The notes under the pieces: model-generated
Databases searched by the model: none
What the model saw: the letters and a program-made list of their open reading frames with translations, nothing else
Told to the model about the DNA's origin: nothing
In this document: piece after piece, positions 38,701 through 48,203 of the stretch
Layout: each line of letters opens with the position of its first letter
Position numbering within the stretch: the stretch's first letter is position 1
Assembly: GCA_029262235.1 (NCBI GenBank)
Contig: JAJCZU010000004.1
Location: 992,001-1,056,000, forward strand
DNA length: 64,000 bases
Reading direction: 5' to 3'
DNA from: Candidatus Eiseniibacteriota bacterium
GTDB lineage: Bacteria; Orphanbacterota; Orphanbacteria; Orphanbacterales; Orphanbacteraceae
Made by a program: the position numbers and the translations under genes

Positions 38701-39048
38701 TCAGCTCCCCCGATACGTCGAGTAGCTCCAGGGTGAGACGAGGAGCGGCACATGATAGCCGGCTTGGGTGTCGGCGATTCCGAATCGCACGGTGACCTCG
38801 GAGAGAAACGGAGGTTCGGGGAGCGCGACGCCGCGGTCACGGAAGTAGTCGCTCACGTGAAATCGCAGCTCGAATGTCCCCGTCCGCATCTCGTCCGGCG
38901 CAAAGACGAGTTCGTCCGTGCGGCCGTCCGCATTTGTTCGCAGCGTCTTCAGCGCACGGGGCGCCCCCGGTTCCCACAGCTCGATCACGAGGCCGCCGGC
39001 GGGAACGCCGTGCATCGTGTCCAGCACATGTGTACTCACTTTACCCAT
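38701..39048 (-). CDS. uraH: 5-Hydroxyisourate hydrolase (transthyretin-like)
   Basis: A 115-residue transthyretin-like enzyme that hydrolyses 5-hydroxyisourate, the unstable product of urate oxidase, to OHCU. It has the family N-terminus [13 protein letters not shown] and the C-terminal signature ending YRGS (here YSTYRGS), plus the internal HVSDYF and [12 protein letters not shown] strands. Its start overlaps the end of uraD by 8 bases. Confidence 0.96.
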   Translation of the reverse strand: MGKVSTHVLDTMHGVPAGGLVIELWEPGAPRALKTLRTNADGRTDELVFAPDEMRTGTFELRFHVSDYFRDRGVALPEPPFLSEVTVRFGIADTQAGYHVPLLVSPWSYSTYRGS

Positions 39049-39565
39049 CGCCCTGTTCCTCCCATTTTGCGAGAACGCGAAGTCGGGCGATCCGATGCAC
39101 CTGACGCAACGCTTCGCGCTGTTCTATGTCGCGATCGTTCTCGAGCCGCCTGCGAAAAATCGTCAGAATCTCGTCGGCCGTGTGCTCCCGCGCGCAGAGG
39201 ATGAACGGGAACGCGAATCGTGCCTTGTAGCGGTCGTTCAGCTCCTGGAAAGCGGCGCGTGCTTCGTCGGTCAGGGCGTCGAGCCCGGCCGCCTTCTGCT
39301 CCGCCGTCGACTCCGGCGTCAATCGTTCGGCCGCCGCCAGTTTCCCGGCGAGATCGGGATGCGCGGTCAGAAGCGCCAGGCGCTCGCTTTCACTCGCCCG
39401 CTCGGCAGCCTCTCGAAAGGCCGCCAGCATTTCGTCCCGTGTCGCGAACGGGCGCGCGGCCGCCGCCCGCTCGGCGATCCAGGGCGAATGCTCGTACACC
39501 GGTCCCCACTCCCCGACGAAACGGTCGAGTGAGAGGCTGTTGATGTGGTCCATCGTGCGATCCAT
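39041..39565 (-). CDS. uraD: OHCU decarboxylase
   Basis: A 174-residue helical enzyme that decarboxylates OHCU stereospecifically to (S)-allantoin. The catalytic motif AHPDLAGK and [29 protein letters not shown] are family hallmarks. It is the first gene of the leftward ureide operon. A -10-like TATAAG (39579 to 39574) lies 8 bases before ATG 39565, without a Shine-Dalgarno, so the operon mRNA may be leaderless; ATG 39553 is an alternative start. Confidence 0.94.
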   Translation of the reverse strand: MDRTMDHINSLSLDRFVGEWGPVYEHSPWIAERAAAARPFATRDEMLAAFREAAERASESERLALLTAHPDLAGKLAAAERLTPESTAEQKAAGLDALTDEARAAFQELNDRYKARFAFPFILCAREHTADEILTIFRRRLENDRDIEQREALRQVHRIARLRVLAKWEEQGDG

Positions 39566-39695
39566 GTCGTCAGCTTATACGATCGAGGCGGCCCGGGCGA
39601 GAACTCCGCACAGCATTTCTCGCCCCGCGCGGTCGCCCGGGTTTGTTACTATCAAACCCGTTCACAAGCAGCATCCCGAGTCGAAAGAGGCCGCC
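39566..39695. promoter_or_regulatory. Divergent control region of the purine-catabolism island
   Basis: The 130 bases between uraD (left) and urate oxidase (right) must hold the promoters of both operons. A leftward -10 TATAAG is at 39579 to 39574. A rightward -10 TACTAT (39647-39652) sits inside the palindrome at 39638-39660. No good -35 is visible for either, which is typical of activator-dependent or tightly regulated promoters. Confidence 0.55.
39638..39660. promoter_or_regulatory. Perfect 8-7-8 palindrome, candidate operator
   Basis: CGGGTTTG (39638-39645), spacer TTACTAT, CAAACCCG (39653-39660). The spacer carries the rightward -10 hexamer, so a dimeric repressor bound here would block RNA polymerase at the urate oxidase promoter. 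No regulator gene is encoded beside it. Confidence 0.55.
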
Positions 39696-40532
39696 GTGAA
39701 ACTCATCCATAATGAATACGGGAAGGCGGAAGTCCGCTTTCTGAAAGTGCGCAGGGACGGGGCGCGCCACTCGATCTACGAGTGCTCCGTTTCCACTCGC
39801 CTGACGGGCGATTTCGGCGCCAACTATACCGAGGGCGACAACAGCTCCTGCGTCCCGACCGACACGGTCAAGAACACTACCTACATTCTGGCGCGAAAAC
39901 AATTCGACGGCTGTATCGAGACCTTCGCACGCACGGTTACGGACCATTATCTGGCGAAGTATCCCCAGGTCGAAAGCGTCAGGGTCACGATCGAGGAGAG
40001 TCCCTGGAAGCGTATGGACGTCGGCGGCAAACCGCACGACCACAGCTTCCACCGCGCGGAAACGGGCATCGGTTTCGTGGAGCGCACGGCCGAGCGGACG
40101 GGCGCGACGATGACGGGCGGCTATCGCGACGTCTTCGTGCTGAAATCGACGGGATCCGGCTTCGAGAATTATCACACTGATGAAAACACGACGATCCCGC
40201 CGACGGCAGACCGGATTCTGGCGACGAAGTTTCGCGCTTCGTGGCTCTACAGGAAAGAGGCCGACTACGCGGAGCTTCGCTGCAAGGCGCTCGGCGCGAT
40301 CTATCACGCGTTCGCGGCGGAGTACAGTCCGTCGGTGCAGCGCACTCTCTACCGTGCCGGTGAAGAAGTTCTCACGGCGTGCGACGCGATCGAGACCATC
40401 ACGATTCACATGCCGAACGTTCACTACAATCTCGTAAACCTGGACGCATTCGGACTCGACAACCCGAATGACACGTTCTATCCCGCTCCCGAGCCGTACG
40501 GTGATATCGAAGCGACGGTCGGACGGGAGTGA
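39696..40532 (+). CDS. Urate oxidase (uricase)
   Basis: A 278-residue cofactor-independent oxidase converting urate to 5-hydroxyisourate. It consists of two T-fold repeats with the conserved NEYGKAEVRFLKV start, YTEGDNSSCVPTDTVKNT (catalytic Thr region), SFHRAETG, and a second half with ATKFRASWLY and MPNVHYNLVNL (substrate-binding region). GTG 39696 is chosen because AAAGAGG lies 5 bases upstream and the family begins just before NEYGK; upstream in-frame codons cross the promoter. The stop overlaps the next gene (GTGA). Confidence 0.95.
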   Translation: MKLIHNEYGKAEVRFLKVRRDGARHSIYECSVSTRLTGDFGANYTEGDNSSCVPTDTVKNTTYILARKQFDGCIETFARTVTDHYLAKYPQVESVRVTIEESPWKRMDVGGKPHDHSFHRAETGIGFVERTAERTGATMTGGYRDVFVLKSTGSGFENYHTDENTTIPPTADRILATKFRASWLYRKEADYAELRCKALGAIYHAFAAEYSPSVQRTLYRAGEEVLTACDAIETITIHMPNVHYNLVNLDAFGLDNPNDTFYPAPEPYGDIEATVGRE

Positions 40533-41995
40533 GCGCGGACGCGAATATGCCCACTGTTTTTTACCTCAATGATTCGCTGGTTCGCGCCGCCGCATCCCCC
40601 GGAGTGCTCGCACTCGACTACATTCGGCATGAGTGCAGCCTGACCGGCACGAAGGAAGGGTGCAAGGAAGGCGATTGCGGCGCCTGCACCGTGCTCATGG
40701 GCGAGCGCGAAGGCGACACCGTTCGCTACCAGCCCGTCACGTCGTGCACGCTCCCTCTCGGCGAACTGCACGGCAGGCATGTCGTGACGGTCGAAGGGCT
40801 CAACCTGCCCGACGCGCTGTCGCCCGTGCAGTCTGCCATTGTGGACGAAGGCGCCACGCAGTGCGGCTACTGCACGCCCGGGTTCGTGGTCTCGCTGACG
40901 GCGCTTCTGCTCGACGCAACGAAAACGCTGTCCGACGACAACGTGAAATACGCGATCGGGGGCAACCTCTGCCGGTGCACGGGATATCGTTCGCTCAAGG
41001 CCGCGGGAGCACGGATTCGTGAAGGCGTGGAGTCGAAGCTCACGCCCGACCGCGTGGCCTCACTCGTGAACGCGGGCGCCATTCCCGCATACTTTGCGAC
41101 GATGGCCCGGAAACTCGCTGCAATCGAATCGCCTGCGAGCCCCGCGCCCGCTCGCACGCCCGCGCCCTCCGGCACCGCACCGCCGCCGCTGCTGCTCGCG
41201 GGCGGCACGGACCTCTATATCCAGCGGGGCGACCGCATCCCCGATCAGGACGTCGTGATTCTAAACCGGCTTCCCGGCATGAGAACGATCGAAGAGCGCG
41301 ACGGGCGCATTCATGCGGGCGCGCTCGTCACGTTCGAACAGTTCATGCAGAGCGCGCAGTTGCGGAAGATCATGCCCGCGCTTCACGACTACGGTCTGTT
41401 GATGGCGTCGTGGCCGATCCGGAACCGGGCCACACTCTCCGGGAACATTCTGAACGCGTCGCCGATTGCCGACATGGTAAGCCTGCTTCTCGTTCTCGAC
41501 AGCGAGCTCACATTCCGAAGCGGCAGCGCGAAGCGTTCGGTACCCCTTCGCAGTTTCTATACCGGCTACAAGACGTATGACATGCGGCCGGGCGAAATTC
41601 TAGAAGCGGTTTCGTTTCCGGTACCCGCGCCCGGCACCCTCTTTCACTGGGAGAAAGTCAGCAAGCGCCGCACGCTCGACATCGCCACGGTCAACACGGG
41701 GATCCGCATGCGCATGAACGGCGGCGTGATCGAAGACGCGGCCGTAAGCCTCGGGGGAGTGGCGCCCGTGCCGCTCTATCTCGAGGAGACGTCACGCTTC
41801 CTGACCGGGCGCGAGCCGAGTGTCGAGACCGTGCTCGCCGCGATCGATCGCGCGCAGGCCGAGTGCGCCCCGATCAGCGACGTGCGCGGTTCCGCCGGGT
41901 ACAAGCGCCTGCTCGTTCGGCAACTGATCCTCGCGCATTTCCTTACGCTTTTTCCCGAAGAGCTCACGATGGAACGCTTCTATGAAGCATCTTGA
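40529..41995 (+). CDS. xdhA: Xanthine dehydrogenase small subunit (2Fe-2S/FAD)
   Basis: A 488-residue subunit carrying electrons from the molybdenum site to NAD+. The N-terminal plant-type [2Fe-2S] domain has Cys45, Cys50, Cys53 and Cys73; the second, helical [2Fe-2S] domain has Cys112, Cys115, Cys148 and Cys150. The FAD domain follows (LLLAGGTDLYIQ near residue 225, then RNRATLSGNILNASPIADM), ending in a CO-dehydrogenase-flavoprotein-type C-terminal domain. Fusion of iron-sulfur and FAD parts is the bacterial XdhA arrangement. GTG 40529 overlaps the uricase stop; ATG 40547 is an alternative. Gene overlap with the large subunit is 14 bases. Confidence 0.94.
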   Translation: MSADANMPTVFYLNDSLVRAAASPGVLALDYIRHECSLTGTKEGCKEGDCGACTVLMGEREGDTVRYQPVTSCTLPLGELHGRHVVTVEGLNLPDALSPVQSAIVDEGATQCGYCTPGFVVSLTALLLDATKTLSDDNVKYAIGGNLCRCTGYRSLKAAGARIREGVESKLTPDRVASLVNAGAIPAYFATMARKLAAIESPASPAPARTPAPSGTAPPPLLLAGGTDLYIQRGDRIPDQDVVILNRLPGMRTIEERDGRIHAGALVTFEQFMQSAQLRKIMPALHDYGLLMASWPIRNRATLSGNILNASPIADMVSLLLVLDSELTFRSGSAKRSVPLRSFYTGYKTYDMRPGEILEAVSFPVPAPGTLFHWEKVSKRRTLDIATVNTGIRMRMNGGVIEDAAVSLGGVAPVPLYLEETSRFLTGREPSVETVLAAIDRAQAECAPISDVRGSAGYKRLLVRQLILAHFLTLFPEELTMERFYEAS

Positions 41996-44264
41996 CGCGC
42001 CGCTCCACGTGCAGGGACTTTCGCAGTTTACGGACGACGTCCGTCCTCCGCGTGACATGGTACACGGTGTGGTCTTCGGCTCGCCGGTCGCGCGGGGCGT
42101 GATTCGGGCGCTGCATGTCGAAGAGGCGACAGCCTCACCCGGGGTCGTTGCCGTGCTGACCGCGGAGCACATTCCCGGGAACCCGCTCTTCGGGCCGATC
42201 ATTCAGGACGAGCGCCTGCTCGCGCAGGACGAAGTGGCGTACGTCGGCCAGCCTCTCGCGATCGTGCTTGCGGAAACGCGCGCCGATGCCGTGCGTGCCC
42301 GCGCTCTCATCACCGCGCACATCGACGAACAGGAACCGCAGTTCGACCCGCGCGCGGCGTATGACCGCGGCGACATCATCGGCAAGCCCGTTGCGTTTGC
42401 CATGGGCGATGTCGACGGCGTGTGGGCGCAGTGCGCGCACGTGGTCGAAGGATCGTGCTCGATCGGGGGCCAGGAACACGTGCCGCTCGAAACGAACCGC
42501 GCGCGCGCGTTCCCGAAAGAGGACGGGCAGATGCTGATCTGGTCGTCGACGCAAAGTCCGTACGCCGTGCAGCGCGCCGCCGCGAAGATTCTCGGCGTCC
42601 CCGAAAACAAGGTCGAAGTCGACGTCAAGCGGCTCGGCGGCGGCTTTGGCGGCAAGGAAGACCAGGCGACGCACTGGGCCGTGATGGCCGCGGTCGCCGC
42701 GCGTCACACGGCGCGACCGATCGAGATCGTGCTGCACCGCGAAGAAGATATCCGCATGACAGGAAAGCGTCATCCCTACGAGTCAGACTTCAAGATCGGC
42801 CTCGATGACGACGGCCTCATTCTCGCATTCGAAGCGAAACACTTTCAGAACGCCGGCGCGTTTGCGGATCTTTCGATGCCTGTGCTCGAACGCACGCTCT
42901 TTCACAGTACGAACGCCTACTTCATACCGAACGTGCGCGTGCACGCCGCGTGCTGCCGGACGAACCTCGCCCCGAATACCGCGTTTCGCGGGTTCGGCGG
43001 GCCGCAGGGGATGTTCGTGATCGAGGCGGCGATCGCGAAAGCAGCCGACGCCATGGGGCTCGCACCCGATCAGATTCAGGCGAAGAACCTGCTCCGCGAC
43101 GGCGACGAACTTTACTACGGGCAGAAAACGGAGCGGTGCATGATGCGGCGCACGTGGGACGAGGCCGCCGAAGCCTTCGACCTCGAGTCGTTCCGCAAGC
43201 GAGCGCATGATTTCAACGCCGCGAACTTCGGCGTGAAAAAGGGCTTCGCCGTGATGCCCGTCTGCTTCGGCATTTCATTCACGAAGTCGTTCCTGAACCA
43301 GGCGGGCGCGCTCGTCCACGTTTATACAGACGGAAGCGTGAGCGTGACGAGCGGCGGGATCGAAATGGGGCAGGGGCTCAGCACGAACCTGCAGGCGATC
43401 GCGGCCCGCACGTTCGGGATCGACCCGGCGCGTGTCAAAGTCGAAGCGACGAACACGACACGCGTTTCGAACATGTCCCCGAGCGCCGCAAGCGCCACGA
43501 CCGACCTGAACGGGAACGCCGTGATCCAGGCGGTCCGCGAGATCCGCGCGGGGCTGCTTCGCGTGGCGGGCGAACTGCTCGGCGCCGCGCCCGACTCGCT
43601 CACGATCGCGCACGATCGCGTCGCGCGTGACGGCAAGTCCACCGAGATCGACTGGAACCGGCTCGTGAGTGAAGCGTACCTGCGCCGCCGCAAGCTCTCC
43701 GCCTACGGCTATTACGCAACGCCGAACCTTTCGTTCGATCATGCGACGAACAAGGGAAACGCGTTCGCTTATCATGTGTACGGAACGTGTATAACCGAGG
43801 TGTCGCTCGACTGCCTGCGCGGGATCTACACGATCGATTCCGTCAAGGTCGTGCACGACCTCGGGCGGCCCATTAACGAACTCGTCGATCTCGGCCAGGT
43901 CGAGGGCGGTCTGATGCAGGGCCTCGGCTGGATGACGATGGAAGACCTCGTCTGGGACGAGAAAGGGCGGTACACGTCAGGGTCGCTCTCGACGTACAAG
44001 GCGCCCGACGTGTATTTCGCGCCTGACGATCTCGACGTGCGCTTTCTGCCGTTCTGGGAGAACGAACCCGGGCCGCTCGGCGCGAAAGCCGTCGGCGAGC
44101 CGCCGCTCATGTACGGAATCGGCGTCTACTTCGCGCTGCAGTCCGCGATCCGGGCTTTCGCGCCGGATACGGCGCTCGTTTTCAAGACGCCGATGACGCC
44201 GGAGCGTGCGCTGCTCGCCCTGCACCCGGACTGGTCGCCGTCTCCGTCTGCCGATCGATCCTGA
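41982..44264 (+). CDS. xdhB: Xanthine dehydrogenase molybdopterin-binding large subunit
   Basis: A 760-residue molybdenum hydroxylase subunit that oxidises hypoxanthine and xanthine to urate. It has GGGFGGKEDQ (about residues 218-227), AFRGFGGPQGMF (about 335), GGIEMGQGLSTN, and the catalytic Glu motif AVGEPPL (about 703). This is the XdhB pattern of two-subunit bacterial enzymes. The gene ends the rightward purine operon. No XdhC-type molybdenum-cofactor insertion chaperone is present in the window, so maturation must rely on genes elsewhere. Confidence 0.94.
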   Translation: MKHLDAPLHVQGLSQFTDDVRPPRDMVHGVVFGSPVARGVIRALHVEEATASPGVVAVLTAEHIPGNPLFGPIIQDERLLAQDEVAYVGQPLAIVLAETRADAVRARALITAHIDEQEPQFDPRAAYDRGDIIGKPVAFAMGDVDGVWAQCAHVVEGSCSIGGQEHVPLETNRARAFPKEDGQMLIWSSTQSPYAVQRAAAKILGVPENKVEVDVKRLGGGFGGKEDQATHWAVMAAVAARHTARPIEIVLHREEDIRMTGKRHPYESDFKIGLDDDGLILAFEAKHFQNAGAFADLSMPVLERTLFHSTNAYFIPNVRVHAACCRTNLAPNTAFRGFGGPQGMFVIEAAIAKAADAMGLAPDQIQAKNLLRDGDELYYGQKTERCMMRRTWDEAAEAFDLESFRKRAHDFNAANFGVKKGFAVMPVCFGISFTKSFLNQAGALVHVYTDGSVSVTSGGIEMGQGLSTNLQAIAARTFGIDPARVKVEATNTTRVSNMSPSAASATTDLNGNAVIQAVREIRAGLLRVAGELLGAAPDSLTIAHDRVARDGKSTEIDWNRLVSEAYLRRRKLSAYGYYATPNLSFDHATNKGNAFAYHVYGTCITEVSLDCLRGIYTIDSVKVVHDLGRPINELVDLGQVEGGLMQGLGWMTMEDLVWDEKGRYTSGSLSTYKAPDVYFAPDDLDVRFLPFWENEPGPLGAKAVGEPPLMYGIGVYFALQSAIRAFAPDTALVFKTPMTPERALLALHPDWSPSPSADRS

Positions 44265-44391
44265 GCAGATCGGATGACTGGCGCGTCTATATAGCAGCGC
44301 GTCTCTATAATTGATAGCAACATACGATTATTGACCGCAACTTACTGACAACGAATCACATTCGATCATTGCCAACAAGAGGAGCGATTGC

Positions 44392-46983
44392 ATGTTTCGA
44401 TTTCTGGGAATTCTCCTGTTCGCGCTCTGGACCGGAGTCGCATCCGCGCAATCCGTGCGAGCGCCCCGGTTGCACGTTCTCGACAACGGTCTTCGCGTTC
44501 TGACTGTCGAGGATCGCGCGAACCCGATCGTCACCGTTACCTGGAGCGCGCATGTCGGCGACAGTGCCGAACCGCCCGATTTCGCGGGCAACTCTCATTA
44601 TCTCGAGCACCTGCTGCTGTTTCGCGGCACAGAGAAATTTCCGAAGAACGAAATCGGCGAGTGGGTGGCGAGTCGCGGCGGCTACTTCAACGGCCACACC
44701 TGGTACGACTACACGACATTCGAGATCATGTCTTCGCTCGGCGATCTCGACGCATCTCTCGAGCGACATGAACAGATGATGTTTCACGCGGCGTTTTCGG
44801 GCGAGGATTTCGAAACGGAAAAGAAGGCCGTGTTCGAAGAGCTGCGCGGTGGGCTCGACAGCCCGTACGGCTACATATGGCGCGCCTCCCCGTATCACAT
44901 GTACCCGAAGGACACATACTATTCGCGTTCCACGATCGGGACGATCGAGACGGTGCAGGCCGCGACCGTGGACCGCGTGCGCCGCTATTACGAGGACTAC
45001 TACGTTCCGAACAACATGACGATGGCGATTGTCGGCGACATCGATACCGAGGAAGTGATTGCGAAAGTCAGCGCGCGTTTTGGCGGGTACGAGCGACGTG
45101 ACGTCCCGCCGAACCGCTACGAGCCCGTGGGGATGAAGGCGGGCGTGACGGTGGTCGCCGAAGAGCGCGACGTCGGCAAGGCTTACATGCTCCTTGCGGT
45201 CGAAGGGCCGCATGCGGCTGCCCCCGAGTACTTCCCGTATGCCCTGCTCGCGGGCTATCTCAGCAACGGCAAGACATCGCTCTTTCGCGACGAGCTGATC
45301 TCGAAACGCAAACTCGTCGGCAACATCAGCATGGATGCGTTCCCGCGGCGTTTCGCCCGCGGCTGGCAGTCCCTTGACCTGGAGTGTGATCCGAAAGATG
45401 CGGCCACGGCGATCGGCGCGATCTGGGAGTTGATCGCGCGCGTACAGACCGAAGGCATTTCCGACGCGGATCTCGACCTCGCCCGCAAACGCATGATCAG
45501 CGCTTATCGGTTCACGCTCGACGATCAGTATCAGGTCGCGTCGAGCCTCGTCGAATCGGACGCGCATGGCGACTATCGCCTGTTCTCCGAATACGAAGCG
45601 CGCCTCTCCGCCGTAACCGCCGCCGACGTGCAGGCGGTCGCGATGAAATACTTCGACCCCGCGCAGTTCTTTCTGATGGCGATCTTTCCGCCCGATGAAA
45701 TCCCGGAGAACTTCGAGGCGGACGTAAAGAGCGCGGCCCGCAACAACGTACCGTTCGGGGGCGGCGTCGTTTCCCGCACGCTGCCGTCGGGAGCCGTTCT
45801 CGTGCACGAGGGGCGTCCCGGTTCGGCCACCGAGAGCTTCACGCTGACGGTGTTGGCCGGCGACCGCGACGAGTCCACGGCGGGCACAGCGGGCGCCGTG
45901 ACGCGCATGATGACCGAACGAACGAAATCCATGACGAAACAGGAACTGCAGGATCTGCTCGACCGGAACGGATTCCAGCTCTCCGCCTGGAGCAGCCCGG
46001 ACGCTTCGTACTTCAACCTTGCCGCGCCCGCCGGAGCGACCGAAGAAGCCGCCGCGCTTCTTCTGTCCATCGTGACGACGCCGTCATTCGCCGAGGCCGA
46101 ATGGGAGCCGCTGCGCGTGAAGATGATCTCGGACGTCGAAGCCGCGATGGACCAGCCGACGACGACTGCTCTCGACAACCTGTACAGTACCGCGTTCAAG
46201 GGCACCGGCTACGGAAGCACCCTCGGCGATGTACGAGCAGGGCTCACGAAGCTTGCTCCCGGCGACCTGCAGTCCTTCTGGAAGAGCCGGTATCGGGCGG
46301 GGTCGATGGCTGTCGCTTATTCCGGCGGTGCGTCGGAAGCAGCAGTTGCGGAGGCACTCGGCGGACTCGCGGCCCTCGACGGGAAGGCGCCCGCGCGGAA
46401 GACGATTCGCTCCGCGCCGCGCGAGGGCGAAGTCCGGGTCGCGGTTCCGATGGAAGGGAAAACGCAGGCGAACATGAACCTCGCGTGGCCCGCACCGCCG
46501 GCGGCAACGGATGACGCCATTCTATGGAAGCTCGCCGAGCGCGCGATCGGCGGAGACCTCGCGGGGCGCCTCTGGAAACTGCGCCAGGACGAAGGGCTCG
46601 CGTATACCGTTTGGATCTACGGCGATGATCTGCGCGACCAGCCCATGACACGAATCTTCATGGGGACGGCGGCTGAAAAACGGGAGCTGGGCCTCGCCGC
46701 GATTCATCGCGAAGTGAAACGCGCGATGAGCGGCCTCACGCAGGACGAACTCGACCGCGTGAAAGTCTCGTACATCGCGAACCTCGACCGCCTTGACCGT
46801 ACGGCCACCCGGCGTTCGAACCGTCTCGCGGAGTGGTGGGGGCTCGGGTTACCCGCGGGCCAGCGCGAACGAATGCGGCGCGTCATCACGACAGCAACGC
46901 TCACGGACGTGAATCGCGTGATCGGTAGCGTGCTCGACCCGGCGAACTATTACTTCTCGGAGGCGGGAGCCGTGCCCGAATAG
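44392..46983 (+). CDS. Secreted M16-family (insulinase-type) zinc peptidase
   Basis: An 863-residue exported M16 peptidase with signal peptide ending VASAQ. The first half is catalytic: HYLEH (residues 69-73, the inverted HxxEH zinc motif), then the distant Glu ligand in EKKAVFEELRG (about 143-153). The second half (about 440-863) has the same fold without the zinc motif, as usual for two-domain M16B proteins. AAGAGGAG lies 7 bases before ATG 44392. The 127-base leader is unusually AT-rich, with TATAAT at 44306-44311. Confidence 0.9.
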   Translation: MFRFLGILLFALWTGVASAQSVRAPRLHVLDNGLRVLTVEDRANPIVTVTWSAHVGDSAEPPDFAGNSHYLEHLLLFRGTEKFPKNEIGEWVASRGGYFNGHTWYDYTTFEIMSSLGDLDASLERHEQMMFHAAFSGEDFETEKKAVFEELRGGLDSPYGYIWRASPYHMYPKDTYYSRSTIGTIETVQAATVDRVRRYYEDYYVPNNMTMAIVGDIDTEEVIAKVSARFGGYERRDVPPNRYEPVGMKAGVTVVAEERDVGKAYMLLAVEGPHAAAPEYFPYALLAGYLSNGKTSLFRDELISKRKLVGNISMDAFPRRFARGWQSLDLECDPKDAATAIGAIWELIARVQTEGISDADLDLARKRMISAYRFTLDDQYQVASSLVESDAHGDYRLFSEYEARLSAVTAADVQAVAMKYFDPAQFFLMAIFPPDEIPENFEADVKSAARNNVPFGGGVVSRTLPSGAVLVHEGRPGSATESFTLTVLAGDRDESTAGTAGAVTRMMTERTKSMTKQELQDLLDRNGFQLSAWSSPDASYFNLAAPAGATEEAAALLLSIVTTPSFAEAEWEPLRVKMISDVEAAMDQPTTTALDNLYSTAFKGTGYGSTLGDVRAGLTKLAPGDLQSFWKSRYRAGSMAVAYSGGASEAAVAEALGGLAALDGKAPARKTIRSAPREGEVRVAVPMEGKTQANMNLAWPAPPAATDDAILWKLAERAIGGDLAGRLWKLRQDEGLAYTVWIYGDDLRDQPMTRIFMGTAAEKRELGLAAIHREVKRAMSGLTQDELDRVKVSYIANLDRLDRTATRRSNRLAEWWGLGLPAGQRERMRRVITTATLTDVNRVIGSVLDPANYYFSEAGAVPE

Positions 46984-46993
46984 GGCGAGTTCG

Positions 46994-48073
46994 TCATCGA
47001 ATCGCGTTCTGAAGCAGCAGGTGGTCGGCCAGAACGAGCGCCGTCATCGCTTCCACGATCGGCACCGCGCGGGGGAGTACGCAGGGGTCGTGGCGACCGC
47101 GGGCGACGACTTCGGTCTCGTTCCCCTGATCGTCGACGGTCTTCTGCTTCTGTAATATCGTGGCGGTCGGCTTGAACGCGGTCCGGAAGTAGATCGTTTC
47201 GCCGTTAGAAATGCCGCCCTGGATGCCGCCCGATCGATTGGTCTCGGTTCCGATCGTGCCGCTCTTGTTCACGAAGCGATCGTTGTGCTCCGAGCCCTGA
47301 AGCTGCGTCCCCGCGAACCCGGAGCCGATCGCGAATCCCTTCGTCGCCGGAATCGAAAGCATCGCCTGCGCCAGTGCGGCTTCAAGTTTGTCGAACACCG
47401 GCTGCCCGAGGCCCGGCGGCACATGGCGCGCGACGCATTCAATGACGCCGCCGACGGAATCGCCCTGCTTTTTGACGCGCTTCACGAGTTCGATCATGCG
47501 CTCGCCCGCTTCACCATCGGGGCAGCGGATCTCGTTAGCTTCGACGTCCGCGCGCGTTACGGTTTCGCGATCGATGCCGCTCGCCGCCACGTCTTTCACG
47601 TGCGTTACATAAGCCACAATCTCGATTTCCGCCCGCTCGCTCAGCAGCTTGCGCGCGATCGCTCCCGCCGCCACGCGCCCCACGGTTTCGCGCGCGCTCG
47701 CGCGCCCGCCGCCCTTCCAGTTCCGAATGCCGTATTTCGCATCGTACGTGTAGTCCGCGTGCGAGGGACGATAGATGTGCTTCATGTCTTCGTAGTCTCT
47801 TGACCGGGCGTCCTTGTTCGGGACGAAGAGCGAGATCGGGGTTCCGAGCGTCGCCCCCTCGAATACGCCCGACAGGATCTGCACCTCGTCGGTCTCTTTC
47901 CGCTGCGAAACGAGGGCCGTTGTGCCCGGCTTCCGGCGGTCGAGATCGACCTGGATTTCCTCGGGTGAAATCGCCAGTCGCGGCGGGCATCCCTCGAGGA
48001 CCACGCCGACGCCTCCGCCGTGCGATTCCCCCCAGGTCATGATTCGAAAGAGCTTACCGAATGTGCTTCCCAT
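46994..48073 (-). CDS. aroC: Chorismate synthase
   Basis: A 359-residue FMN-dependent enzyme that makes chorismate from EPSP, the last step of the shikimate pathway. Start [19 protein letters not shown] is the family N-terminus, so ATG 48073 is chosen (an upstream ATG at 48085 would add four residues). Further signatures are [32 protein letters not shown] and [14 protein letters not shown]. No other aromatic pathway gene is adjacent. It is divergent from the dehydrogenase gene at 48204. Confidence 0.97.
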   Translation of the reverse strand: MGSTFGKLFRIMTWGESHGGGVGVVLEGCPPRLAISPEEIQVDLDRRKPGTTALVSQRKETDEVQILSGVFEGATLGTPISLFVPNKDARSRDYEDMKHIYRPSHADYTYDAKYGIRNWKGGGRASARETVGRVAAGAIARKLLSERAEIEIVAYVTHVKDVAASGIDRETVTRADVEANEIRCPDGEAGERMIELVKRVKKQGDSVGGVIECVARHVPPGLGQPVFDKLEAALAQAMLSIPATKGFAIGSGFAGTQLQGSEHNDRFVNKSGTIGTETNRSGGIQGGISNGETIYFRTAFKPTATILQKQKTVDDQGNETEVVARGRHDPCVLPRAVPIVEAMTALVLADHLLLQNAIR

Positions 48074-48115
48074 GGGGGCGATCATAGGCGGGCGATGGGG
48101 AGTGGTCAACCGATC

Positions 48116-48144
48116 TTGAGCCTCCCGAGCCCCCGTGATACCCT
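48116..48144 (+). promoter_or_regulatory. Candidate sigma-70 promoter for the rocA-like gene
   Basis: TTGAGC (48116-48121) and TACCCT (48139-48144) with a 17-base spacer, giving a leader of about 53 bases to ATG 48204. The -35 is good, the -10 poor. Confidence 0.35.
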
Positions 48145-48203
48145 TCGGGATTGCATGGATCACGACCGATAACCCCTCAGATACGATCGAGGAGAGGACC
48201 AAT

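Noticed and set aside
38701-39048. Possibility that the transthyretin-like protein is not a purine enzyme
   Set aside because: The C-terminal YRGS signature and its place between uraD and allC make 5-hydroxyisourate hydrolase the clear choice.
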